This document shows positions 45,514-54,100 of a DNA stretch of 64,000 bases, piece after piece. The first letter of the stretch is position 1. Every line of letters starts with the position of its first letter. Origin of the DNA: Pseudomonadota bacterium (lineage in GTDB: Bacteria > Pseudomonadota > Gammaproteobacteria > Burkholderiales > Thiobacteraceae); assembly GCA_021812385.1 (NCBI GenBank), contig JAKANO010000002.1:124001-188000 (forward strand). Direction: 5' to 3'. Under the pieces are notes generated by a model that was not told the origin of the DNA, ran no database searches, and worked only from the letters and a program-made list of their open reading frames with translations. A program made the translations under genes and the position numbers.

Positions 45514-46062
45514 ATGAAGATTGCTCAAATAACAATAATGGCCAGTGCACTGACATTGGCTGGGTGCGCAAATCCGATCAACCGTGTCACCTCAGATAAT
45601 TACGCTGAAACATGCGCAACCGCTGAGCAGAATGGCCGCTTGCAGGTCGCTGAAGAAGCGTGCTACCGGGCTCTTGTTAACGTTGACCGGGGCAACCTTG
45701 GACCAGAGTTAAAGTCGCAGCGGCTTTACAACCTTGGGCGCATCAAGCGCCAACTTGCCAAATTCTCAGAGGCTGAGCAACTCTTCAAAGAGTCGCTCGC
45801 TACCGAAGAAAAACTCTCCAACCTAAAAGACCCAAAGATAGGCCGCCGTCTAGTTGAGTTGGCCGTCAGCCTCGCCGGCCAGGACAAGTGGCGTGAAGGT
45901 GCCCAATACCTAAAAAAGGTGCTTCCAATAGCTCCGCAGTTTTCCGGGCAAGAGCGTTCATATACAGCCGAGGTGCTTAAGCAGTATGGCAAGCATCTTA
46001 GGGCAGGAAATCAAACCCCTCTCGCCGAGCAGTTTGAAAATACAGCGGAAGCTCTTCGTTGA
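45514..46062 (+). CDS. lipoprotein with TPR-like helices (cassette gene 1)
   Basis: A 182-residue lipoprotein: signal peptide IAQITIMASALTLAGC with lipobox LAGC (Cys18), then a helical repeat region (about 40-175) of TPR type: ETCATAEQNGRLQVAEEACYR, LYNLGRIKRQLAKFSEAEQLF and so on. ATG at 45514 has a GGGAGG ribosome site just upstream; the frame is open to 45427 with nothing to support it. G+C is nearer 50 % than the 58-60 % of neighbours. An attC-like palindrome starts 8 bases past the stop. No specific function can be given. Confidence 0.82.
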   Translation: MKIAQITIMASALTLAGCANPINRVTSDNYAETCATAEQNGRLQVAEEACYRALVNVDRGNLGPELKSQRLYNLGRIKRQLAKFSEAEQLFKESLATEEKLSNLKDPKIGRRLVELAVSLAGQDKWREGAQYLKKVLPIAPQFSGQERSYTAEVLKQYGKHLRAGNQTPLAEQFENTAEALR

Positions 46063-46069
46063 AAACGAA

Positions 46070-46165
46070 ACCTAACAATTCAATCAACCGTACCGCCAAC
46101 CAGCTGCGCTGGTTGGTTCCCTCCTCGCTTCACGCTCCAGCGGTCGGTTATCTCAAACGTCATGT
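46070..46165 (+). repeat. attC-like imperfect palindrome 1
   Basis: The left end ACCTAAC (46070-46076) fits the integron R'' consensus RYYYAAC exactly and is followed by AATTCAATCAACC, as in common attC sites. The right end is CTCAAACGTCATGT, two mismatches from the GTTAGGT that would pair with the left core. Inside, AACCGTACCGC pairs with GCGGTCGGTT leaving one extra-helical T, and the centre is a perfect CCAACCAGC-TGC-GCTGGTTGG hairpin. Its size (96 bp) and position between two genes suit an attC site. Confidence 0.6.
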
Positions 46166-46186
46166 TTCTATTTAAGGAGTAACTAC

Positions 46187-46840
46187 TTGAGCATTGGAAG
46201 ACGGCTGATCATGGCATGCTTAGTCATCATGGGTCTTGCCGGCTGTGCTGCGAAAAGCATTCGGAATGATTTCACGCTTGGCAAAGAGCAGGCCGAAGGC
46301 ATTGTCGTACTCTCGGTATCCCACGATTTGGCCGGCCCTCGAGGCACAAAGGCAATTTTTTACATGGATGGTGGAGCTGCACATGGTGGTAGCATGCTTT
46401 TCTCAGTTGATGACGTAATTCCGGGAATTTCTCGGAGTGGCGAATTTGAAGACAGCCGCGGCCATCTTTTAGTTTTGGCTCTGCCACCCGGTAGACATAT
46501 AATCGATTACTGGCAAATCACTAATGGTTCTGGTCTGCGTATCTTCCCCAAAGAGAAGCCAAAGCCTTTGGAGTTCGAGGTTACCAGTGGGAAGGTCAAA
46601 TATCTTGGCAATCTCCACGCAAACTTGCAGACGGGTAAAAACATTTTCGGAATAACGATAACCGGAAATGGATATCCGGAAGTTGTTGATCGACAGACGA
46701 GAGACATTCCAATGTTCGAAGATAAATATCCGCAATTTAAGGGAAAGGTTGCACTTGACCTGCTGCCTCTCGGCCCATGGATACAGTCTTCCGAAACGAG
46801 GAAGCAAACTGACGTCATAGTCTTGCCCACCACCAAATGA
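46187..46840 (+). CDS. putative lipoprotein, function unknown (cassette gene 2)
   Basis: A 217-residue lipoprotein: signal peptide IMACLVIMGLAGC with lipobox LAGC, and a mature part predicted to be beta-rich (IVVLSVSHDLAGPRGTKAIFY, HLLVLALPPGRHIIDYWQI, FEVTSGKVKYLGNLH). The pattern recalls small periplasmic DUF2846-like lipoproteins, but I am not certain. TTG at 46187 with AAGGAG 7 bases upstream is the likely start; ATG at 46211 is the alternative. Sampled G+C is 37-50 %, lower than the flanks. It begins 21 bases after one attC-like site and ends 1 base before the next. Confidence 0.8.
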   Translation: MSIGRRLIMACLVIMGLAGCAAKSIRNDFTLGKEQAEGIVVLSVSHDLAGPRGTKAIFYMDGGAAHGGSMLFSVDDVIPGISRSGEFEDSRGHLLVLALPPGRHIIDYWQITNGSGLRIFPKEKPKPLEFEVTSGKVKYLGNLHANLQTGKNIFGITITGNGYPEVVDRQTRDIPMFEDKYPQFKGKVALDLLPLGPWIQSSETRKQTDVIVLPTTK

Positions 46841-46841
46841 A

Positions 46842-46922
46842 GCATAACAAGGCGGTCCATGGAACGTTCAACCAGCTACGTTGACCGGCTGCTCCACTAC
46901 CAAGAACAGACCGTTTTGATGC
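46842..46922 (+). repeat. attC-like imperfect palindrome 2
   Basis: GCATAACAAGGCGGTC starts 1 base past the stop of the second lipoprotein gene, one base off the R'' consensus. The right end CAGACCGTTTTGATGC gives, on the other strand, GCATCAAAACGGTCTG, which pairs with the left end apart from small bulges. The total is 81 bp. The R' core appears altered (GTTTTGATGC where GTTATGC is expected). The 46923-46992 stretch after it shows nothing further. Confidence 0.5.
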
Positions 46923-46992
46923 CACGTCGGAACGGCGGCAACGAGCACTAAGCAGACAAACCCAATCACGAAAAACCTCTACGCCCTAAATC

Positions 46993-49473
46993 CTACTGCA
47001 ACGCCCGCAACACCCCCAGCGGCGGCACGCGCAACACGCTGCGCGTCGCCAGCAATCCGGCAGCGGTAATCCCGGCCGCGCCGCCGACGACACCGATCAC
47101 CCAAACCCAAACATTAAAAATATACGGCAAGTGCAACACTTGTTCTGCCAGCACCCAGGCCGACAGGCTCGCCCCCGTTGCAGCCAGCACGCCTGAAATG
47201 GCGCCCAAGGTGGCGAACTCGATCCATTGCGCGGCGGCCAGTTGGCGCGAGCGTGCGCCCAGGGTGCGCATCACGGCGGCTTCGTATAGGCGCTCGTTGC
47301 GCGTCGCCAGCACGGCCGCATACAGCACCACCAGTCCCGCCAACAGCGTGAACAGGAACACGAAGGTCACCGCATCCGATACGCGATCCATGATCATGCG
47401 CACATCGTTGATGATTGCCGCCACGTCGATTACGGTGAAATTGGGAAATTGCCGCAGCAAGTCGTTCAACAGCGTTTCGCGCCCGCTCGGCAGATGGAAA
47501 CTGGTGATGTAGTTGGCGGGCTGGGATTGCAATAGCCCCGGCGGCGCGATGACGAAGAAATTCACCTGCATGGTATCCCACGCGACTTTGCGCAGACTGG
47601 TGACGCGGCCGCTGACGCGCGTGCCGGCGATGTCGTAGCTCAGGCGATCGCCGAGTTGAATATTCAGCGACTTAGCCAAGCCCTCTTCCACCGAGAATTG
47701 ATCTGGCGCATCGCTCGGCCGCCACCAGCGCCCGGCCTTGATCTCGTAGTCCTTGCGCGCTTGCTCCGCCCAGGACAAATTGAACTCGCGCTCCACCAAG
47801 CGCTTGGTGCGTTCTTCCGGGTAATCCTCGGCGCGCACCGGGCGATCGTTGATCGCCACCAGCCGGCCGCGCACCATGGGATAGAAATTCGGCGCGGCCA
47901 ATTTTTCATCCTGAAAAAATTGGCGCAAGGCCGGCAGTTGATTCGGCTGGATGTTGATCAAGAAGCGGTTCGGCGCATCCGGCGGCAGCGCCGACTGCCA
48001 ACTCGACAATAAATCGTTGCGCACCAGGGTCAACAGCAATAAGGCCATCAAGCCCAGGGCAAAGCCCAAGATTTGCGTCAGGCTGGCGGCGCGCCGCCGC
48101 GCCAAATTGGCCAGCCCATAGAACCATACGCCGCGCGCATGGCGGCGCAAGCCGGACAACAAGCGCAACAACAGCCAGGCGAAGAACAATCCGACTAGCA
48201 GCACGCCCAACAGGCCGCCTAATACATACAAGCCGAGACTGATTTCGCCGGCACGGTAAATCAATACCGCCGCCACCAAGCCGGCGCCCAAAGTGTAGGA
48301 GATGATGCCGCGCTGTTGCGGCGGCCCCATTTCGCGGCGGATGACGCGCAGCGTCGGCACGCGGATCAAATGCAGCAAGGGCGGCAGAACAAAGGCCAGC
48401 AACAACAAAAGCCCGATGGCGGTGCCTTCCGCCAAGGGCCACAAGCTCGGCGCCGGTAAATCGCTAACGATGCGCCCGCGCAGCAGTTCCGCCAGAACCG
48501 CTTGGCCGCCTAAACCGACCAGCCCACCCAGCAGGCTGGCGCTGAATCCCAACACCACGAACTGCACCAGATACAAACGGAACAATGTCGCTTGGCTGGC
48601 CCCCAGGCAACGCAGCACGGCGCAACTATCGAGATGGCGCGCCAGATACTGGCGTCCGGCCAAAGCCACCGCCACCGCCGCCAGAATCGCGGACACCAAG
48701 GCCGCCAAACCGAGATAACGCTGTGCGCGCTCCATCGCGGAACGAATCTCGGGCCGCGCATCGCCGATGCCTTCGATGCGCTCGCCGCGCCCTAAGCGTT
48801 GCGCGGCCCAAGCACGAAAGGCCGCCAGCGCTTTTTCATCGCCGGCAATTAACAGGCGATAGCCCACGCGGCTGCCGGTCTGAATCAACTGCGTGCGCGG
48901 GATATCGTCGATATTGACCATCAAGCGCGGCGCGATATTGAAGAAGTCGCCGGCGCGATCCGGCTCGCGATCGATCACCGCCGCCAAGCTCAGGCGCGCT
49001 TGGCCTAAGCTAATCACATCGCCGACTTTTAAGCCCATGAGCTGCATCAAGCGCGCATCGGCCCAAGCAGTGCCGGGTTTCGGGCCGTTGGGCGAAGTTT
49101 CCCCCGGCCCAAATAAAACCTTGCTGGTGCTGAGATCGCCGCGCAGCGGATAAGTCGGGCTGACCGCTTTCACTTCCACGAACTGATTGCGCTGGCCCTG
49201 CACCACCATGCTCGGGAACGCCAGCGTGCGCGCCAGGCGCAAACCCGCAGCTTCGGCACGCTGGGCGAATTGCGCGCCGATCGGATGGTCGGCGATCAAC
49301 ACCAAATCCGCCGCGAGCAATTGATTGGTTTGGGTGTTGAGCGCCAGCTGCACGCGATTGGTAAAAAAGCTGACGGTGGTGATCGCCGCCACCGCCACCA
49401 ACAAGGCGCCGAACAACAGCCGCAACTCGCCGGCGCGCCATTCTCGCGCCAACAAACGTAGCGCTAGCCTCAT
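46993..49473 (-). CDS. ybbP: FtsX-family ABC transporter permease YbbP
   Basis: An 826-residue permease with ten or so membrane helices and two large periplasmic domains, as in E. coli YbbP. The FtsX-type cores are seen as LGLAALVSAILAAVAVALAG ... VLRCLGASQATLFRLYLVQ near 265-320 and again near the C terminus as YEAAVMRTLGARSRQLAAAQ. With YbbA it forms a LolCDE/MacB-like complex thought to extract or move hydrophobic molecules from the inner membrane. It follows ybbA on the same strand with a gap of 163 bases that carries an ACAGAG-type repeat. Confidence 0.94.
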   Translation of the reverse strand: MRLALRLLAREWRAGELRLLFGALLVAVAAITTVSFFTNRVQLALNTQTNQLLAADLVLIADHPIGAQFAQRAEAAGLRLARTLAFPSMVVQGQRNQFVEVKAVSPTYPLRGDLSTSKVLFGPGETSPNGPKPGTAWADARLMQLMGLKVGDVISLGQARLSLAAVIDREPDRAGDFFNIAPRLMVNIDDIPRTQLIQTGSRVGYRLLIAGDEKALAAFRAWAAQRLGRGERIEGIGDARPEIRSAMERAQRYLGLAALVSAILAAVAVALAGRQYLARHLDSCAVLRCLGASQATLFRLYLVQFVVLGFSASLLGGLVGLGGQAVLAELLRGRIVSDLPAPSLWPLAEGTAIGLLLLLAFVLPPLLHLIRVPTLRVIRREMGPPQQRGIISYTLGAGLVAAVLIYRAGEISLGLYVLGGLLGVLLVGLFFAWLLLRLLSGLRRHARGVWFYGLANLARRRAASLTQILGFALGLMALLLLTLVRNDLLSSWQSALPPDAPNRFLINIQPNQLPALRQFFQDEKLAAPNFYPMVRGRLVAINDRPVRAEDYPEERTKRLVEREFNLSWAEQARKDYEIKAGRWWRPSDAPDQFSVEEGLAKSLNIQLGDRLSYDIAGTRVSGRVTSLRKVAWDTMQVNFFVIAPPGLLQSQPANYITSFHLPSGRETLLNDLLRQFPNFTVIDVAAIINDVRMIMDRVSDAVTFVFLFTLLAGLVVLYAAVLATRNERLYEAAVMRTLGARSRQLAAAQWIEFATLGAISGVLAATGASLSAWVLAEQVLHLPYIFNVWVWVIGVVGGAAGITAAGLLATRSVLRVPPLGVLRALQ

Positions 49474-49524
49474 GACGCAAGCGGCTGTTGCGCCGCCATG
49501 TGGTTTTCACTGCAAAAAATCTTG

Positions 49525-49598
49525 CCACAGAGATCACCGAGGGCACAGCGGAAAAACCCCACGGACGCACACTCTGTGTTCTCTGTGATCTCTGTGGC
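49525..49598. repeat. ACAGAG-type long inverted repeat, copy 3
   Basis: The left arm has ACAGAG, ACCGAG and ACAGCG at 49527, 49536 and 49545. The right arm has CTCTGT at 49572, 49581 and 49590. The loop is only about 18 bases, much shorter than in the other two copies. It lies between ybbA and ybbP, inside their probable shared transcript. Confidence 0.82.
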
Positions 49599-49636
49599 AA
49601 AAATGGTTTTGCTCCGGTTATCGCAAATCGCCAATT

Positions 49637-50338
49637 TCATGCGCCCTCCACCAAGCGGCCCGCATCCAAGTGCAAGATGCGCCCGCAGCGTTGCGCCAGC
49701 GCCGCATCGTGCGTCACCAGCACCAAGGTCGTGCCGCGCTCGCGATTCAGCGCAAACAGTAGCTCGATGACGTTGGCGCCGGTCGCGCTGTCGAGATTGC
49801 CGGTGGGCTCGTCCGCCAGCAGCAGCGCCGGCTCGGTGACAAAGGCGCGCGCAATGGCCACGCGCTGCTGTTCGCCACCGGAAAGTTGGCGCGGGTAATG
49901 CGCGGTGCGTTCGCCCAAACCCACGCGTTCGAGAATGTGCTGCGCGCGGCTGCGCGCGTCTTGGCCGTTTAATAGTTCAATCGGCAGCATCACATTTTCC
50001 AGCGCGGTCAACATCGGCAGCAATTGAAAGGATTGGAACACGAAACCCATGCTGCGACCGCGCAAGGCGGCGCGGCCGTCTTCGTCCAGCGCGAACAAAT
50101 CAACACCATTGACAGTCACACTGCCGCTGGATGGCGTATCCAAGCCGGCCAGCAAGCCCAGCAGCGTCGATTTGCCGGAGCCCGAAGCGCCGACGATGGC
50201 CACCGATTCGCCGTTTTTGATCGCGAATGAAATATCATGCAGGATGGTAAGCACGGCGCCTTCATGCGCAATGGACTTACCGAGCTGATCGACGCCGACT
50301 ATCATGGCGGCAATGGACGGAACGGAAGAATCTGGCAT
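49637..50338 (-). CDS. ybbA: ABC transporter ATP-binding protein YbbA
   Basis: A 233-residue ABC ATPase of the LolD/MacB class: Walker A GASGSGKST, Q loop FQSFQLLPMLTALEN, signature LSGGEQQRVAIARA, Walker B LLLADEPTGNLD and the H loop TLVLVTHD. It powers YbbP. The ATG at 50338 shares two bases with the divergent tesA start; the frame is open to 50419 but that would cover tesA. No strong ribosome site is seen; another Met lies at 50305. Confidence 0.94.
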   Translation of the reverse strand: MPDSSVPSIAAMIVGVDQLGKSIAHEGAVLTILHDISFAIKNGESVAIVGASGSGKSTLLGLLAGLDTPSSGSVTVNGVDLFALDEDGRAALRGRSMGFVFQSFQLLPMLTALENVMLPIELLNGQDARSRAQHILERVGLGERTAHYPRQLSGGEQQRVAIARAFVTEPALLLADEPTGNLDSATGANVIELLFALNRERGTTLVLVTHDAALAQRCGRILHLDAGRLVEGA

Positions 50339-50954
50339 GTGGAAAAACTTTCTGCGCGGTTTGATAACGGTGATGTTGCTATATTGTGCACAAACACAAG
50401 CGGCACAAAACATACTCATTGTGGGCGATAGCCTCTCCGCCAGTTACGGTCTGGCGCAAGAACGCGGCTGGGTCAACCTGCTGCAACAACGCCTGAGCAA
50501 CGAAAAACGACCTTATCAGATAATCAACGCCAGCATCAGCGGCGAAACCACCAGCGGCGGACTGTACCGCATCGATGCCCTGCTTGCCAGCCACCGGCCG
50601 GCGATTGTCATCTTGGAACTGGGTGCGAACGATGGTTTGCGCGGCCTGGCCATTGAAGCGACGCGGAATAACCTCGAAAGCATGATCCAGCGCGCCAAAA
50701 AAAGCGGCGCCAAGGTCTTGCTCATCGGCATGCGCCTGCCCCCTAACTATGGCCCGGCTTATACCGAACAGTTCCATGCATTGTTTGCAAAGCTCGCTAA
50801 AAAATACCGTATTCAGCATGTGCCCTTCCTGCTCTCCGCCATTGCCGGCCAGCGCGAGTATTTCCAGGCCGATGGTTTGCACCCCACGGCCGAGGCGCAA
50901 GCGCTGCTGCTGGATACGGTGTGGCCGGTGTTGCAGCCGATGCTGCGGCGGTAA
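50337..50954 (+). CDS. tesA: periplasmic acyl-CoA thioesterase / arylesterase TesA
   Basis: A 205-residue SGNH-hydrolase with a signal peptide (GLITVMLLYCAQTQAA). Block I is LIVGDSLSASYGL with the catalytic Ser, block III is GANDGLRG with the oxyanion Asn, and block V is DGLHPTAEAQ with catalytic Asp and His. TesA hydrolyses acyl thioesters and esters in the periplasm. GGAAG 9 bases upstream supports ATG at 50337. The tesA-ybbA-ybbP neighbourhood is the same as in E. coli. Confidence 0.95.
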   Translation: MWKNFLRGLITVMLLYCAQTQAAQNILIVGDSLSASYGLAQERGWVNLLQQRLSNEKRPYQIINASISGETTSGGLYRIDALLASHRPAIVILELGANDGLRGLAIEATRNNLESMIQRAKKSGAKVLLIGMRLPPNYGPAYTEQFHALFAKLAKKYRIQHVPFLLSAIAGQREYFQADGLHPTAEAQALLLDTVWPVLQPMLRR

Positions 50955-51181
50955 CTGACCCGCGTAGTGATGTAAATACTGGTCGCGATGTTCCCAAGCA
51001 TAGTAACCAGCGCCCCGCCTCCTTTGTATTCCAATACTTAGCCTTGTGCCCGAAAAAAGCCAAGTTTGCGCCTGTGTCATGCCTGAATCCCTTGGTATAT
51101 CTATAAACTCATGGTCGTGGCAAAATTGCCATTTTATTTAATTGTCATTACAGCGTTTAAAAAATAAAACAAGGGACTCAC

Positions 51182-54100
51182 ATGCGCTCAAAACTCATTG
51201 CTCTGTTTTTCGTACTCATTGCCTTATGCGGCGGTCTTTATTGGGTTTGGACGCTGCACCGCGCAGAAGCACCGGTGGCGAGCGATCCCAGCATTAAGTT
51301 TGCCTTGGTCGAAGCCGCGGATCGCGATTTCGACGGCGCCCCGGCCCTGGCGCTTACTTTTTCCCAGCCGCTGGACGCCGGCAAACACTACGAAAAATTC
51401 ATTCAAGTATTTGAAATGCCGCCGCGCAACGAAGCAGAGGCGCAAGCGCATCGCGCGAGCAACGAGGCAAATAATGGGGGTGATGGGGGTGATGCGGACG
51501 AGTACTCATCCAGCAGCCGCGCCATTTCCACCAAGGTCAGCACCGATGACGCCGACACCGACTCTCAAACGGGCAAGGTCGTGAACGGCGCTTGGGTGGT
51601 GGGCGAGAATCCGCGCCTGTTATTTTTTCCGCACATCAAACCGCAGACGCGCTATGTGGTGCAGGTACAACCCACGTTGGCCGCTAAAAATCTATCTACC
51701 TTGGGCGCAGAAGCACGTTATTCGATCCTCACCGCAGCCGTCGCACCGGCCTACTACTTCGCCAGCCGCGGCATGGTCTTGCCCGCCAAGCAAAACGGCG
51801 GCCTGCCGGTCGTCACGGTCAACATTCCTGAAGTCGATGTGCAATTCCTGCGCGTAAAAAATCAGAACTTGCCGGAGTTTCTCGATCAAGTCATCAGCGG
51901 CAAGCCTAAGCTGAAATCCAAAGAAGATGGCGAAGAAGATGACGATTACTACTACAACCCGCGCCGCGACTTGCGCGGCGCGGTCGGTCAATATGAATTG
52001 GACAAACTGCACAAGCTTACTGAAAGCGTTTACCTCGGCCGCTATTTGACTGAGCAAAAACAGAACAAGCGCAGCGTGACCTATATCCCGGTAGAAGATA
52101 TTCGCGAGCTGCAAGAACCCGGCGTTTACGTCGCGGTCATGACCCAGCCCGGTCGCTTTCGCTACGAATATCAAACCACTTATTTCTATGTGAGCGATAT
52201 TGGCTTGCATATCCGCGTATTCGACAAGAGCGCCGACGCCTATGTCAGCTCGCTCACCAATGGCAAGGCGATCAGCGCGGTCGAAGTTTCCTGGCTCGAT
52301 CAGCAGGGCAAGGTGTTGGCGCGCGCGGTCACAGATAACATAGGGCGCGCCAATTTCGCCGAGCGTCCCAAAGGCGCAAAAGTGGTGCTGGCGCGCAGCG
52401 GCAAGCAAGTGTCGATGATCGCGCTCAAGGAACCTGCGCTGGATCTTTCCGAGTACGACATTACCGGCGCGCCGTTTAAACCGGTCCGGCTCTTTGCTTA
52501 CACCGGGCGTAATTTGTATCGCCCGGGCGAGCGCTTCGACGTCTCTGTTTTGGCGCGTGGCGCGGATGGCCAAGCGGTGGCCGCGCAACCGATCCAGGCG
52601 ATCTTGAAGCGCCCCGACGGCCACACGCATTTCACCGCGACCTGGCAGCAAGATAGCCGCTTCCCCGGTTATTACGTGCGCAACCTGGACCTGCCAGCCG
52701 ATGCGCCGACCGGCTTTTGGAGCCTGGAACTGCGCGCCGATCCGGCAGACAAAGTGCCCGCGACCGTATTCCGTTTCGGCGTCGAGGAGTTCCTGCCGGA
52801 GCGCATGAAGCTTGATCTGAGCAGCCAGCAAGCGCTGCTGGCTCCGGATAGCCATTTCACCATCGATGTTCTGGGCAGCTACTTGTACGGCGCGCCGGCC
52901 GCCGGCAATCGCCTGATCGGCGTGGCGCAATTCGAGCGCAATCGCAATCCATTGCTGAAACAATTACCCGGCTTTGTATTCGGCGATTTCGCGGAAGACG
53001 ATGCCAAGACCCGCGTGGAATTGCCGGAAGACAAACTCGACGAGCAAGGCAAGGCAGCGCTCAATGTGGATTTAACGCCGGTCGCAAAACGCCATTCGCC
53101 ATTTACGGTGCGCACCACCCTAAGCTTGTTGGAATCCGGCGGACGCCCGATCGTCCGCACCATCGAGCGCGTGGTCTGGCCCGCGCCGGCGCTGATCGGC
53201 GTGCGCCCATTATTCCTCGGCGAGTACGCGCGCGAAAATTCGCCGGTCGAATTCGAAGTGGTGCGCGCTGACGCAGCAGGAAAATTATCGGCGGCCAAGG
53301 CCTTGCCGGTGCGCTTGTTCCGCGAAGACCGCAATTATTACTGGCGCTTCGAAGATCAGCGCGGCTGGCATTCCGGCTTCACCGAAACCGATGAGCTGGT
53401 GGAAACGCGCTCGGTATCCATCCCCGCCGGTGGCCGCGGAAAACTCGTGCTGCCGGTGGGCTACGGGCGCTATCGCGTGGAAATTCTCGATCCGGAAACG
53501 CAGCAGACCCTGCGCTACCGTTTCTACGCCGGCTGGAGCGCCAAGGAAGATGAAGCGCAAGGCGTACGCCCGGATCGCGTCGCGCTCAAGCTCGACAAAC
53601 CTTCCTACCGCGAAGGCGAAACGGCGCATCTCACCATCACCCCGCCGCACGCCGGCGAAGCCTTGGTCACGGTAGAAGGCGACCACACGCTGTTGGTGAA
53701 GCGCCTAACGGTTACCGACAAGCCCACCACGACCGATCTGCCCATCGGTAAGGATTGGCTGCGCCATGACTTGTATGTCTCGGTGATCGTGCTGCGTCCC
53801 GGCAACGCGGGCGACCTCGTCACCCCGGCGCGCGCCTTGGGCATCGTGCCCCTGCCCTTGCAGCGCGCGGAGCGCAAACTCAACGTGATGCTGGAAGCGC
53901 CGCAAAAGATCCGCCCCGACACCACGCTGAAGATCAAGGTCAAAGCGCCGGAGGCGAAGGGACAAAAAGCCATGGTGACGCTATCCGCCGTGGATGTGGG
54001 CATTCTCAACATCACGCGCTTTGCCTCGCCCGATCCGCATGCATTCTTCTTCGACAAGCTGCGCTATGGTGCCGACCAATACGATATTTACGGGCGCTTG

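Noticed and set aside
45156-46992. Integron integrase gene within the cassette region
   Set aside because: No tyrosine-recombinase frame is present on either strand in or around this stretch, so an intact integron platform cannot be claimed.
51142-51170. TTGTCA and TAAAAC boxes with 17-base spacing before the alpha-2-macroglobulin gene
   Set aside because: Transcription from these boxes would start only about 5 bases before the ATG and would leave out the AAGGGA ribosome site, so this is unlikely to be the working promoter.
51692-52963. 423-codon open frame antisense to the alpha-2-macroglobulin gene
   Set aside because: The product has no motif and mirrors the codon bias of the real gene; no ribosome site was seen.
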